A stretch of 61,103 nucleotides of DNA from Desulfuromonadales bacterium (lineage in GTDB: Bacteria; Desulfobacterota; Desulfuromonadia; Geobacterales; Pseudopelobacteraceae): contig DUZX01000021.1 in NCBI GenBank assembly GCA_013349325.1, positions 1 to 61,103 on the forward strand, given 5' to 3'. This document shows positions 1-9,313 of this stretch, one piece after another (position 1 is the first letter of the stretch; each line of letters begins with the position of its first letter). Made by a program: the position numbers and the translations under genes. The notes under the pieces were generated by a model. The model worked only from the letters and a program-made list of their open reading frames with translations, had not been told where the DNA came from and ran no database searches.

Positions 1-171
1 CACAACAATCCGCCCGACATCATTTAACACCATTTGACCATCGACGATATTTCCAAACAGACATTCGCGCTGCCAAGTGCATATCGTCACAAAATAGGCA
101 CCGGCCTGCGAATAATCATAATCATTCAGACGGATTGAATGTCGATGATGAATATCGGGGTTGAAGGTCAT
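1..171 (-). CDS. REP-associated tyrosine transposase (RAYT, IS200-like Y1 family), 5' part only
   Basis: This is the N-terminal 57 codons of a gene that runs off the left edge. The reverse strand from the ATG at 169-171 is open to base 1 and reads MTFNPDIHHRHSIRL..., then YDYSQAGAYFVTICTWQRE and a CLFGNIVDG stretch. These match the start of RAYT/TnpA-REP proteins, single-strand transposases of the Y1 (HUH) group that process REP hairpins. The catalytic His-x-His and Tyr would lie beyond the window. The family assignment rests on the HxRxSIRL and YFVTICT motifs. It is supported independently by the GTAG-headed REP hairpins just upstream (184-293), the usual partners of these enzymes. Whether the gene is intact cannot be seen. 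Confidence 0.82.
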   Translation of the reverse strand, partial: MTFNPDIHHRHSIRLNDYDYSQAGAYFVTICTWQRECLFGNIVDGQMVLNDVGRIVV

Positions 172-183
172 AACCAATACCCC

Positions 184-293
184 GTAGGGGCGCACCCGGT
201 GGGTCGCCCCGTCGCAATGGGCAACCGTGCTGCATCGTCACATCCACCGTTATCGCTTATCGCACCAGGGTGCGCCACCGGCGACGCCCCTAC
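184..293. repeat. Inverted pair of GTAG-type REP hairpins (BIME)
   Basis: Copy 1 (184-210, plus strand) starts GTAGGGGCG and folds as GGGGCG/CGCCCC with an inner ACCC/GGGT stem. Copy 2 lies inverted at about 261-293, so its GTAG head reads on the minus strand at 293-290. It is imperfect but keeps GTAGGGGCG and a CGCC-GGT-GGCG hairpin, followed by a separate 6-bp hairpin at 261-274. A GTAG or GGAG tetranucleotide ahead of a GC-rich hairpin is the known mark of REPs mobilised by RAYT transposases, and one is encoded next door. Copy 2 overlaps the stop codon of the adjacent gene. Confidence 0.8.
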
Positions 294-2179
294 ATCCCCA
301 TACTGAAATCCATTCCGAGCTGTTTCTGCAGCTTACCCGCCTGGCGTAGAGATTCGAGCAAAAACTTTCGATCCAGCTGGTTGAGTTCGTAGGGGTTGAT
401 GTGGTTGTGGGATTTGCTGCCGTTCTGCAGCAATTCAAACTGGTGGCGTATGCGCAGCGACTGCAGGAATGAAAAGGCATCCGCCCAGGCGTTGACTTCG
501 CTCTGCGGCCATTTGCGCAGATCGCCGGCGGCGATCAGGCGCTCACGGGTGTTGCCGCGTGTGACGCCGGATGCCAGCGCAAAGGCTCTGGCGCCATCGA
601 CGAAGAGTGTCACGCTCAATTTAATATCAATCGTGCCGGGATATTCCTTGTTGTCATCAACTATAAAGTCGCGGAAGAAACCGAGTGGCGGTGTCCGCTG
701 CTTGGCATTTTCCGAGAGCAGATGCAGGAAACGTTTTTGTCCTATGGCTGCATCTGCCAGCCAACTGCGCAGGCGGTCGGAGAGGGCGGTTTCTCCGTAG
801 AGATGCCGGAAATCAAAGAAAATGGTGGCATTCAGGAGTGAAGTCGGGGTTGGTTCCTGAATCCAGGTATTGAATTTAATCTGCCATTCCCGGTAGCTGA
901 GGCAGCAGTCCGGATTTCCGGCCATGATGTTGCCCTTGCAGAGCGGGAAGCCGACCGTATTGAGGGCCTGATTTACCCGTTGGGCGATAGGCAGCAGCCG
1001 TGCTCGCACATATTCGGTTGTCTCTCCTGTTGGGACATCGAAAATAATGCCGTTGTCCTGATCGGTGTAGAAGGTCTGCTCAAAGCGTCCCTGACTCCCC
1101 AGGGCTATCCAGGCCACTTTGAGATCGCTCAGATTTTCATTGGCCAGCTCCAGATCCAGCGTTCTGGTGATGATCTGGTCGTTGAGCGTGGAGATGATCT
1201 GGGTGATATGATCGGCCGTCACCCCCTGGATGAGCATGCTCTCTGCCAGCAGATTCATATCGGCGCTACAGCGTTTGAGTTTATCCAGATTATTGGCGGT
1301 GCTGATTTCGGCGTTGAGCTGACTGAGGCTGACCCGCTGCAGGTTGAAGAGATCCCGCTCTGTTACGATACCGGCCAGCTTCCCTTTGTCGATGAGAACA
1401 ACGTGGTGAAAGCCGGCTTCGGCCAGCATCAGAGCTGCTTCGTAGCCGAGTGCTGAAACCGGCAGCGTCCGGGGTGACACGGTCATGACATTTTCAATCG
1501 GAATATTGATGTCACCATCCGGAACGATAATTTTTCGAAGCAGATCGTTCAAGGTGAAAATACCGATCGGGATAAGGTCATCATTAACGACCGTAGCAGC
1601 ATCAACGTCGCGATCGGACATGCGTGCCACGACAGAACGAACGGTCTCGCCCGGTCGGGCGGTCAGTGGATCAGTACTCATGAAGATTGAAAGCGGTGTA
1701 TTCAGACGCTGCTGTTCATCGCTTTTGTGCGAAAAATGGAGACGGTATACGCGGCGGGATTGCTCCAGAAAACTGAGCGAGCGGTATTTGCAGAAGTCGG
1801 AAAAAACAGTGCTGAGTTTTTTCAGCTCATCAAAGTCGGCGATGCTGAGGCGGTAGCAGATTGTGTCGGCAGTGGCGCGAAATGTCGAGAAGACCGGTCG
1901 CTGCTCCTCCAGTGCTTCAAGCGGGAAACATTCCCCTTCCACCAGTTCGGCCAGGACTTTGTGTTCACCTTCGGAGTTCCCGATCGCTTCCAGCTGAACC
2001 ATACCTTTGTGAATGAAGAACAGCTCGACGCAGGGAACTCCCGGTTGAAGAATTACGGTGTCTTGCGTAAAGGTGATCGGATCAAGATGGGTTATCAGCC
2101 ATTCCACCTGTGCCGCCGGCATGCGGTCAAACGGACGGCGACGGATCAGTTCGGCCAGGAGCTCCTTGGTAGGTTTCAT
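290..2179 (-). CDS. cNMP-binding / CBS-pair / GlnD-like (DUF294) nucleotidyltransferase protein
   Basis: A 629-residue cytoplasmic signalling-type protein. Order of domains: a cyclic-nucleotide-binding fold (about 12-140), two CBS motifs (about 165-285), a DUF294 putative nucleotidyltransferase with ALGSQGRFEQT and TDQDNG (about 355-385), and the DUF294 C-terminal domain. The nucleotidyltransferase motif resembles the GlnD uridylyltransferase. In the family such proteins are thought to sense adenosine nucleotides or cNMP, but their substrate is generally unknown. I chose the ATG at 2177-2179, which has GGGGTGA 4 nt upstream; an in-frame TTG lies 15 nt further out. It follows glnE on the same strand after a 149-nt AT-rich gap. 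The stop codon TAG lies inside a REP element, so the original C-terminus may have differed. Confidence 0.88.
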   Translation of the reverse strand: MKPTKELLAELIRRRPFDRMPAAQVEWLITHLDPITFTQDTVILQPGVPCVELFFIHKGMVQLEAIGNSEGEHKVLAELVEGECFPLEALEEQRPVFSTFRATADTICYRLSIADFDELKKLSTVFSDFCKYRSLSFLEQSRRVYRLHFSHKSDEQQRLNTPLSIFMSTDPLTARPGETVRSVVARMSDRDVDAATVVNDDLIPIGIFTLNDLLRKIIVPDGDINIPIENVMTVSPRTLPVSALGYEAALMLAEAGFHHVVLIDKGKLAGIVTERDLFNLQRVSLSQLNAEISTANNLDKLKRCSADMNLLAESMLIQGVTADHITQIISTLNDQIITRTLDLELANENLSDLKVAWIALGSQGRFEQTFYTDQDNGIIFDVPTGETTEYVRARLLPIAQRVNQALNTVGFPLCKGNIMAGNPDCCLSYREWQIKFNTWIQEPTPTSLLNATIFFDFRHLYGETALSDRLRSWLADAAIGQKRFLHLLSENAKQRTPPLGFFRDFIVDDNKEYPGTIDIKLSVTLFVDGARAFALASGVTRGNTRERLIAAGDLRKWPQSEVNAWADAFSFLQSLRIRHQFELLQNGSKSHNHINPYELNQLDRKFLLESLRQAGKLQKQLGMDFSMGM

Positions 2180-2328
2180 CCGGTCACCCCACAAAACTTG
2201 TCGTACGCAGCTGGTGTCGCCAGTGCGATACTCCTCGGAATACCAATAATTACAGGCCGATACTTTTAACCTATATTTTTATAAAACAACAGTTTTTTTT
2301 GCGCGGTTTTTCGTTTGGTTATATATGT

Positions 2329-5300
2329 TCAAATATACTCTACCGCAAACAGCTGATCGAAAACGGACCTGATCTTGCCGGTGGTCTCTTCATAATCACA
2401 AATCAGCGCCGCCCCCGGATTCTTGAGTTTGGCATCGTAACCAAGTCGACGGGCCAACTTGTTCATATATGTTCTGGTTCCGGATAGATCATTTACCGAA
2501 TAATCGTGGATAATGCGCAGACGGTTCTCCAGCTTGCGCAGAAATTTATAGCCCGCCAGCAGTGTTTCGGCAGCTCCCGCCGGCAACAGGCCCAGCACCG
2601 CGATCTCCTTGAGCGCCTCGATTGTGCTGACTGTGCGCAGTTCCGGGTAGTGAAAGCCTTCTTTCAGCTGTAGGTACTGGACCGCAAATTCGACGTCAAC
2701 CATGCCGCCGCGACCGGTCTTGATATTGTAGTTGCCGTCTTTTTCTTGGGCCAGCTCGTTTTCCATGCGCATTCTCAGGCGGTGGATCTCGTCGCGTCCG
2801 GCATTGTCGAGACAACATCCATAGACCGTCTGCCGGATGATATCCTGCAGCTGGCCGGCCAGCTTGTCATCTCCCAGAACCACACGCGCTTTGGTGAGCG
2901 CCTGCCGCTCCCAGTTCTGAGCTTCCGTGCGGTGATACGTCAGAAATGAATCCAGCGAAGTAACCAGCGGACCGGCATTTCCGGACGGTCGCAGACGGGT
3001 GTCGATCTTGTAGACATACCCCTCACGGGTCTGCATGGTCAGGATCGAGATGATCTTCTGGGCCAGCTTGGCAAAGTATTCATGATTGGTGATCTGTTTT
3101 TCACCATCTGTTACACCCTGGTGATCGTAGACAAAGATGATGTCAAGGTCAGAGTGATAGTTCAGCTCTCTTCCTCCCAGTTTGCCCATGGCGATAATGG
3201 CCAGATTCGCCTCGGTGACTACCCCATCGTGCTGCCAGGTCGGGTGGCCAAAACGGTGTAGTTCGGCAACCGCCAGTCGGAAGGCGGCCGCCAGACAGAC
3301 TTCACCCAAAAGGCTCAGCTGTGTGGTAATCTCACCCTGCATCAGGCGTCCATGAATGTCATTCAGGCCGATACGCAGGACTTCCTCGTTATGGTAACGC
3401 CTCAGGATATCCAGATAATCTTCAAAATAATCGCTCTGCTCCAGAAGGGAATCAATCTCCTCTTCCATTGATGATCTGGTCTTTGACAGCAGGGCATCGC
3501 CGCCGGCGATCAGGCTTTCCAGCAGCTCCGGATGACTGATCAGGATTTTTGAGAGGAATTCTGACATGCCGAACAGCGATACCAGTAACGAGATCGCGGC
3601 GCGTTTTTCGGCCAGCAGGGCATAGCAGCTTGAGCGGCTGGCGATGGCCGCCATGAATCGCTCCAGATTGATCAGCGCCATATCGGGGTCTGGTGAGGAA
3701 AAAACCTCCTGCAGGAGCAGCGGTGTGATCTTTTCCAGCATGCGACGGCTCCGTTCTGCCAGGTTACCGTTTTCCGGACCGCGTCGCAGCTGCACGAGGT
3801 TTTCATAAGCCCGCTCGACATCTTCAAAGCGCCGTTCGGCCAGCATATCCTTGACCAGATCCGGGTCGGCCTTGGGATCAAGAAACAGCAGTACTTCCGG
3901 ATTAAGATCCTGCTCCAGCTTCTGGTCTCGCGATAGAAACAGGCTGCCGTAGATGAGTGACACATTGCTGCGATGCCCTTCCAGAACCTCACTGAAACGC
4001 TCCTGGCCATTGTCACGCAGAAAGCCGCTGCGCCGGGAAAGTGCCAGCATTTCTTCTTCTTTAACCGGCAGGTTGTGCGTCTGGCGCTCCTGCACCACCT
4101 GGATACGGTGCTCGACCGAGCGCAGGAAACGGTAAGCTTCCTTCAGTTTGCAGTGGTCATCCTCACCCAGTAGATTGGCTGCCAGCAGAGTGTCAAGCGC
4201 CTGCAGGGAGTTGCGCTCGCGTAATTTAGGGCTCTTGCCGGCATACACCAGCTGCAGCGCCTGAATGAAAAATTCAATCTCGCGAATACCGCCCCTGCCC
4301 AGCTTGAGATTGATCTCCCCTTCGCGTGATCGGGCCAGTGAAGCGTCAATCTTCTGTTTCATCTGTTTCATATCGTCGATCAGGTTGTAGTCAAGGTACT
4401 TGCGGTAGATAAACGGCTGCAGCGTTTTGAGCAGGCGCTCTCCGAGCCCCAGGGAGCCGGCCACCGGCCTGGCTTTGAGCATGGCGGTCCGTTCCCAGGA
4501 TTGTCCCCACGATTCATAGTAGATCTCGGCCGAACGGAGTGATACCGCCATGTCGCCCGACTTACCTTCCGGTCTGAGGCCGACATCCACCCGGAAGACG
4601 AAACCATCTTCCGTTACCTGCGAAAGTGCTTTACTGATCAGTTCGCCTAGTTTGTTGAAGAAGGTGTGCAGGGAAACGGCCCCTTTTTTGCCGCCTGATC
4701 CGCTTTCTGCGCCGGCGGTCTCCCCCTGATTGGCATCGTGGAAATAGATGATATCGATATCGGAAGAAAAATTCAGCTCACGCCCACCCAGCTTGCCCAT
4801 GCCGATCACGGTCATCTCGGCCTCGCGCTGTGTGCCGTCTTCTCCGGTCAGGAGCGGTGCACCATGTTCCCTGATCAGGCATGTGCGGCAGACCTCGTAG
4901 GCCACCTGCAGCGTGGATGATGCCAGATCGGACAGCTCGGCCATGACCTCTTCCAGCGATGCCAGGCCGTTCAGATCGCGCGCGGCAATCCTGACGATCT
5001 CCGAGCGTTTGAAACAGCGCAGAATGCGCTGCAGTACCACAAAGTCGGTAGTCTGATCAATCTGGGAGCGGAGGATCGTCAGCATATCGGCTTCGCTGTG
5101 GCGGACCTCGACCTGCTGTTCCAGAAAGAGTTGGCGAACAAGAACGGGAGATTTGTACAGCAGGTTGGCAAGGAAGGGAGAGGCGCCACAGACCATGACA
5201 AACTGGGCCAGCCGTTTCTTGTCCGCTGCCAGACGGTCGACATCCAGTGCCGGCATGATAGCGGCCAGGCGTTCGAAGGCATTCAGTGCCAGATCAGGGG

Positions 5301-5505
5301 CGGCGCTCCGCAGTGAGTAGAGAACAAGTCGGTGCAGTTTCTCGACCGATAGCAGTGGCAGTAACAGGTGAAGATTGTCGGCGGAACGTGAGCCGTGCCT
5401 GAATCCGTGGGATTCCAAAAAACCGGCCAGTTCTCTACTTCGCTCAACGGCATCTTCTATGGCAATGATACGGCTGAACTCCTTGGGAAAACGATCAATG
5501 TGCAT
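2329..5505 (-). CDS. glnE: Bifunctional glutamine synthetase adenylyltransferase/deadenylase
   Basis: GlnE adds AMP to, and removes it from, glutamine synthetase, tuning ammonium assimilation in response to PII. At 1058 residues it is slightly longer than usual (about 950-1000). It has the two-fold repeat typical of the family: GKLGGRELNFSSDIDIIYFHD-type motif at about 238-257 (deadenylase half) and GKLGGRELNYHSDLDIIF at about 773-790 (adenylylating half). Both keep the catalytic DxD. The ATG at 5503-5505 comes one base after the mtnA stop; an in-frame GTG 42 nt upstream would sit inside mtnA and is less likely. The tight junction implies cotranscription with mtnA. Confidence 0.96.
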   Translation of the reverse strand: MHIDRFPKEFSRIIAIEDAVERSRELAGFLESHGFRHGSRSADNLHLLLPLLSVEKLHRLVLYSLRSAAPDLALNAFERLAAIMPALDVDRLAADKKRLAQFVMVCGASPFLANLLYKSPVLVRQLFLEQQVEVRHSEADMLTILRSQIDQTTDFVVLQRILRCFKRSEIVRIAARDLNGLASLEEVMAELSDLASSTLQVAYEVCRTCLIREHGAPLLTGEDGTQREAEMTVIGMGKLGGRELNFSSDIDIIYFHDANQGETAGAESGSGGKKGAVSLHTFFNKLGELISKALSQVTEDGFVFRVDVGLRPEGKSGDMAVSLRSAEIYYESWGQSWERTAMLKARPVAGSLGLGERLLKTLQPFIYRKYLDYNLIDDMKQMKQKIDASLARSREGEINLKLGRGGIREIEFFIQALQLVYAGKSPKLRERNSLQALDTLLAANLLGEDDHCKLKEAYRFLRSVEHRIQVVQERQTHNLPVKEEEMLALSRRSGFLRDNGQERFSEVLEGHRSNVSLIYGSLFLSRDQKLEQDLNPEVLLFLDPKADPDLVKDMLAERRFEDVERAYENLVQLRRGPENGNLAERSRRMLEKITPLLLQEVFSSPDPDMALINLERFMAAIASRSSCYALLAEKRAAISLLVSLFGMSEFLSKILISHPELLESLIAGGDALLSKTRSSMEEEIDSLLEQSDYFEDYLDILRRYHNEEVLRIGLNDIHGRLMQGEITTQLSLLGEVCLAAAFRLAVAELHRFGHPTWQHDGVVTEANLAIIAMGKLGGRELNYHSDLDIIFVYDHQGVTDGEKQITNHEYFAKLAQKIISILTMQTREGYVYKIDTRLRPSGNAGPLVTSLDSFLTYHRTEAQNWERQALTKARVVLGDDKLAGQLQDIIRQTVYGCCLDNAGRDEIHRLRMRMENELAQEKDGNYNIKTGRGGMVDVEFAVQYLQLKEGFHYPELRTVSTIEALKEIAVLGLLPAGAAETLLAGYKFLRKLENRLRIIHDYSVNDLSGTRTYMNKLARRLGYDAKLKNPGAALICDYEETTGKIRSVFDQLFAVEYI

Positions 5506-5506
5506 G

Positions 5507-6547
5507 TTATTTACCGGCAACCTTGCGGAGTCCGCTGCGATAATCACCGCTGACGATACCGTTTTCAGTAACGATGGCGGTTATGTAGCGGGACGGCGTG
5601 ACATCAAAGGCCGGATTGCGGACGCGAACCCCTTGCGGCGCAATAGCAACCTCTTTGATGTGCGTTACTTCGCTGGTAGTCCGTTCTTCGATCGGAATCT
5701 TACTGCCGTCTGAAAGAGACAGATCGAGCGTCGATATCGGGGCGGCAACGTAGAAGGGGATGTTGTTCTCATGCGCCAGCACGGCCACGGAGTAGGTGCC
5801 GATCTTGTTGGCGGTATCGCCGTTGGCGGCAATACGGTCGGCTCCGACAACGCAGCAGGTGATCTCGCCGCGATTCATGAAAAAACCGGCCATGTTGTCG
5901 GTGATCAGTGTCGTCGGGATGCCGTCCTTCATGAGTTCCCAGGCGGTCAGTCGGGCTCCCTGCAGCCAGGGGCGGGTCTCATCGGCAAAGACCTGGATCT
6001 TTTTGCCCGCTTCGTGAGCGGCCCGGATAACTCCCAGCGCAGTGCCATAGCCGGCCGTAGCCAATCCGCCGGCATTGCAGTGCGTCAGTATCGTGGCCCC
6101 CTCCGGGATCAGCGTGGCACCCCACTTGCCGATATTTTTACAGATGGTCAGATCCTCCTGCTCGATACGGATGGCCTCTTTCTTGAGGAGCAGCCGGATC
6201 TGGTCAAGGCTTTTATCCCGGTTGTGCTCAGCAACCTGCTTCATCCGCTCCAGCCCCCAGAAGAGGTTAACGGCGGTCGGGCGGGTGCGACCGAGGACGT
6301 CGCAGACATTTTCCAGTTGGCGTGAAAAGGACTCATACGTGTCGGCAATAATTGCCTGAGCACCCAGAGCGACCCCCATGGCAGCCGCTACGCCGATGGC
6401 CGGCGCGCCGCGTATGATCATCCCTTTGATCGCCTCGGCGACCGACTGGAAGTCGGTATAGGTGTTATAAACCTCTTCACCCGGCAGGCGGGTCTGGTCG
6501 ATCATGACTACGGTGTCGTCAAGCCATTCAATTGTGCGGAAAGACAT
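5507..6547 (-). CDS. mtnA: S-methyl-5-thioribose-1-phosphate isomerase
   Basis: MtnA converts methylthioribose-1-phosphate to methylthioribulose-1-phosphate in methionine salvage. The 346-residue protein has [12 protein letters not shown] at 48-59, [14 protein letters not shown] at 155-168 with the catalytic Cys157, and [11 protein letters not shown] with the catalytic Asp237, followed by [11 protein letters not shown]. Archaeal eIF2B-like relatives share the fold, but this set of residues fits MtnA. The ATG has AAAGGAG about 7 nt upstream. It is the first gene of the minus-strand set mtnA-glnE and is divergent from the SagB-like gene across a 171-nt gap. No other methionine salvage gene is present in the window. 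Confidence 0.95.
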   Translation of the reverse strand: MSFRTIEWLDDTVVMIDQTRLPGEEVYNTYTDFQSVAEAIKGMIIRGAPAIGVAAAMGVALGAQAIIADTYESFSRQLENVCDVLGRTRPTAVNLFWGLERMKQVAEHNRDKSLDQIRLLLKKEAIRIEQEDLTICKNIGKWGATLIPEGATILTHCNAGGLATAGYGTALGVIRAAHEAGKKIQVFADETRPWLQGARLTAWELMKDGIPTTLITDNMAGFFMNRGEITCCVVGADRIAANGDTANKIGTYSVAVLAHENNIPFYVAAPISTLDLSLSDGSKIPIEERTTSEVTHIKEVAIAPQGVRVRNPAFDVTPSRYITAIVTENGIVSGDYRSGLRKVAGK

Positions 6548-6682
6548 GCGCTAACTCCTTTTGATATATGCCGCACAGTATCAGCATGAGGCAATTTTGA
6601 GGATGAGTTTGAGGGAGCTAGTAGTATCACGGAGCGATGTATTCAGCAATAATTTCCATGCTGTTTCCGCAGTCGTTTCCGC

Positions 6683-6712
6683 TTGCCGTCGATTCTTCCG
6701 AGCTGTTATAAT
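6683..6712 (+). promoter_or_regulatory. Predicted sigma70 promoter placed for a leaderless start
   Basis: TTGCCG (6683-6688), an 18-nt spacer, then a perfect TATAAT (6707-6712). Only six bases (TCCGAA) separate the -10 box from the ATG at 6719, so transcription would begin at or next to the start codon. Confidence 0.6.
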
Positions 6713-6718
6713 TCCGAA

Positions 6719-7504
6719 ATGGAAACGAACTTTAAAAAAATGAAACATCGTACCACTATCACCCGGGAAAGCGGCCGCTATTTCCTGACGGACCGGATTC
6801 GGGATGAGGTCAACTTCTGGACCACGGCACAATCCGAAGGGATACAACCACCCCCCGCCCAGAAACCGCCTCTACCCGGCAGCCGGGTCATCACGTTACC
6901 GGATCGCGAAAGCTGGTCGATCCCCCCCTGCGATCTGCAATCCGCTTTTGTCGATCGGCAGAGTCACCGTCGCTTCACAGCCACTGCGCTTACGCCGGAA
7001 GAGCTGGCTTTTCTGCTCTGGGCATCCCAGGGTGTCCGCACAGTGCTGCATGAAGCCGCTGTTCTGCGCACCGTTCCTTCGGCAGGCTGCCGTCACCCCT
7101 TTGAAACCTATCTGGCCATTCTGCGGGTAACGGGTGTTGAAAGCGGTATCTATCGCTATCTGCCGCTGGACAACGCCATCGTTGCACTGCCGGGGGGGGA
7201 CAACCTGCCGGCACAGCTTACTGCGGCCGCCCGGGGTCAGGCATTTACCGGACAGGCGGCGGTCACCTTCATCTGGACCGTCATTCCCGAGCGTACCGAA
7301 TGGCGCTATGCAGAAGCATCCTACAAGGTGATCGCACTGGATGCCGGTCATGTCTGTCAGAATCTGTATCTGGCGTGTGAAGCTATCGGGGCCGGAACCT
7401 GTGCCATAGCAGCCTATGACCAGACCTTGCTGGATAATCTTGTGGGAGTTGACGGTGACCAGGAGTTCAGTATCTACCTCTCCCCGGTCGGTAAGATACG
7501 GTAA
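6719..7504 (+). CDS. SagB/ThcOx-type nitroreductase-family oxidoreductase
   Basis: A 261-residue FMN-dependent nitroreductase-fold protein. The segment RQSHRRFTATALTPEELAFL is the usual entry to the fold; PSAGCRHPFETYL and GHVCQNLYLACEAIGAGTCAI are typical SagB-type motifs. SagB enzymes oxidise azoline rings in peptide natural products, but many single-gene members act on unknown substrates. No SagC/SagD cyclodehydratase or precursor peptide is visible here, so I infer a general oxidoreductase role. The ATG at 6719 lacks a Shine-Dalgarno and lies 6 nt from a TATAAT box; an in-frame ATG at 6740 is the alternative if a leader is needed. The SprA-like gene starts 5 nt after the stop, probably in the same transcript. 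Confidence 0.88.
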   Translation: METNFKKMKHRTTITRESGRYFLTDRIRDEVNFWTTAQSEGIQPPPAQKPPLPGSRVITLPDRESWSIPPCDLQSAFVDRQSHRRFTATALTPEELAFLLWASQGVRTVLHEAAVLRTVPSAGCRHPFETYLAILRVTGVESGIYRYLPLDNAIVALPGGDNLPAQLTAAARGQAFTGQAAVTFIWTVIPERTEWRYAEASYKVIALDAGHVCQNLYLACEAIGAGTCAIAAYDQTLLDNLVGVDGDQEFSIYLSPVGKIR

Positions 7505-7509
7505 CGGAA

Positions 7510-8316
7510 ATGGATGCGATCTCCTCAACATACGGGGCATCAGCGGCAGGCACCTACGCTGCGCAGCTGCGCGTTTCGCGGCAGAAGAGTGCTGCTGCGC
7601 CGACCTCCGTCGGCAGTCAGCAGAATCAGGATCCGCAGATTCAGGCCCAGGTCGCCCAGCTGAAGTCGATTGAAGAAAAGGTCAAGGCTCATGAAGCGGC
7701 TCACAAGTCGGCTGGCGGCGCCATTACCGGCGCGGTTTCGTACAGCTACACCCAGGGGCCGGATGGCAGAAGTTATATCACCGGCGGCGAAGTGCCGATC
7801 TCCGTTTCTCCCGGTAAGACACCCCAGGAAACCATCAACCGGATGGAGCAGGTGGTGCGGGCAGCTCTGGCACCATCAGATCCCTCGTCGCAGGATCGCG
7901 CAGTCGCCGCTCAGGCAGCCGCCCAGCAGCAGGAAGCCCGCATGCAGCAGGCCGCTGAAGCCAGCGGTGGTGATGGAAGTACAAATCCTGCCGCTGCATC
8001 GAGCAGCAGCTCGGCAAACTCATCTGCTGCAACTCAGGAAGCAGGAACCGGTCCGGCAACTGCCGGTCGTTCCGATGCCGGTAATCGCAGCCGGGGAGAT
8101 GCTTCTGTCGATCCCCTTGTCGCCCGTTACTCTCAAAAAGCCTACCGTGACCCGGCCAGTAACGGTCGCCTGGAGCCCCCGCCTGAACCGCTCCGCAACG
8201 AACCGCAGATAACGGCAACCTCTCTTTCAGGTGTCATCAACTCCTCAGCGGCCATCCTGACACCGGCCGCTATCACCGGTTTCGGAGCAACGCGGCCGAT
8301 CTCTTTCCACGCCTGA
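7510..8316 (+). CDS. SprA-related putative metallopeptidase
   Basis: A 268-residue protein with the core VKAHEAAHKSAGGAITG. The HEAAH at 61-65 is an HExxH zinc-site motif, and SYITGGEVPISVSPGKTP (about 88-105) follows. This combination is characteristic of the SprA-related family (putative metalloprotease catalytic domain). Downstream is a low-complexity Ala/Gln/Ser-rich region (about 125-195). No signal peptide is seen. Peptidase activity is a family-level prediction only. The gene follows the SagB-like gene with a 5-nt gap, and the TPR gene starts 86 nt downstream. Confidence 0.82.
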   Translation: MDAISSTYGASAAGTYAAQLRVSRQKSAAAPTSVGSQQNQDPQIQAQVAQLKSIEEKVKAHEAAHKSAGGAITGAVSYSYTQGPDGRSYITGGEVPISVSPGKTPQETINRMEQVVRAALAPSDPSSQDRAVAAQAAAQQQEARMQQAAEASGGDGSTNPAAASSSSSANSSAATQEAGTGPATAGRSDAGNRSRGDASVDPLVARYSQKAYRDPASNGRLEPPPEPLRNEPQITATSLSGVINSSAAILTPAAITGFGATRPISFHA

Positions 8317-8402
8317 CAATTCTCTTCCTTCTGGACGTTACCGTGAAAATAGTGCAGTATCCCGGAACAATTTTGCACGTACGCAGGGGGATTGGAAACA
8401 AG

Positions 8403-9311
8403 ATGACCGCTACACAGGTTAACAGACCGACTCCGCTGGAAGGTATTCGCTATTTTTCTCCCCCCTCCGACTTTGTGTTGCGCGGCAGAGATGGATTGGT
8501 TGAAATCCCGTGGGGTGACAGGCCACCGGTGCCGCTGCTGGTGGAGGATTGGCCGAGTGCCGAAGAACTCGCATCGGCCGACTACGATATGGTCGGGCGC
8601 GGGATCTATCAGGCGCTGCGGCTTGATCCGGACTGTGTTTATGCTGCCGACTACGCCGCTATCCTGAAGGAAGCCTATCCTCACATCGTCTCTGAGCTGG
8701 GCGGTCAGATTATTATGCTGGATGCCCGCGATGTTGACGGCCCGTACCTGGACCGTAAAATCAACTTTCTGCGGATCATGGCGCTGCTTGACCCGGCTAA
8801 CGCCGGACTGCCGCTGGAGATAGCCCGCACCTGTGTCGAGAAGGGGTCGCGGCTCTCCAGTCTGCAGTTGGCGGTTTCAAGCTGGTATGATGCCGAAAAA
8901 TATCTGCGCCGCTCGCTGGAACTGAACCGGGCTGATTTTCAGGCTGCTTACGAATATGGTGAGGCTCTGTATGTTCTGGGGCGCTACGATCAGGCCGCCG
9001 ACATCTGGCACGGCTGTCTGCCCGGATTCGATGCCGCCGAACAGGCCCGTATTGAGGCGCGTATAGCTGCCATCCAGGCCGGTCAACTGCCGCTGGTCGC
9101 TCCGCTGGACTATCTGACGGCGCTCTCCATAGCGGTTGAGCAGCATCACAGCGGACAGAATGATTCTGCCATTGCAATTATTGAAGACGTGCTGGCGGAT
9201 GCCGTGTTTGCGGAACAATTTCCGTTACATGAAGTGTACTATCTGCTCGGGAGCTGCTATCAGGAAGCGGGTCTGATGGACAAGGCCGCCCAGGCATTCA
9301 AGAGGAGTTGA
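8403..9311 (+). CDS. TPR-repeat protein, function unknown
   Basis: A 302-residue soluble protein. The N-terminal part (about 1-120) has no family I recognise. The rest is helical, with TPR-like units such as AEKYLRRSLELNRADFQAAYEYGEAL and a final VYYLLGSCYQEAGLMDKAAQAFKR. I prefer the ATG at 8403 to an in-frame GTG at 8343; GGGGGA and GGAAAC lie upstream. The stop is followed two bases later by a 34-codon membrane-peptide gene, so these are likely cotranscribed. Confidence 0.78.
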   Translation: MTATQVNRPTPLEGIRYFSPPSDFVLRGRDGLVEIPWGDRPPVPLLVEDWPSAEELASADYDMVGRGIYQALRLDPDCVYAADYAAILKEAYPHIVSELGGQIIMLDARDVDGPYLDRKINFLRIMALLDPANAGLPLEIARTCVEKGSRLSSLQLAVSSWYDAEKYLRRSLELNRADFQAAYEYGEALYVLGRYDQAADIWHGCLPGFDAAEQARIEARIAAIQAGQLPLVAPLDYLTALSIAVEQHHSGQNDSAIAIIEDVLADAVFAEQFPLHEVYYLLGSCYQEAGLMDKAAQAFKRS

Positions 9312-9313
9312 AC

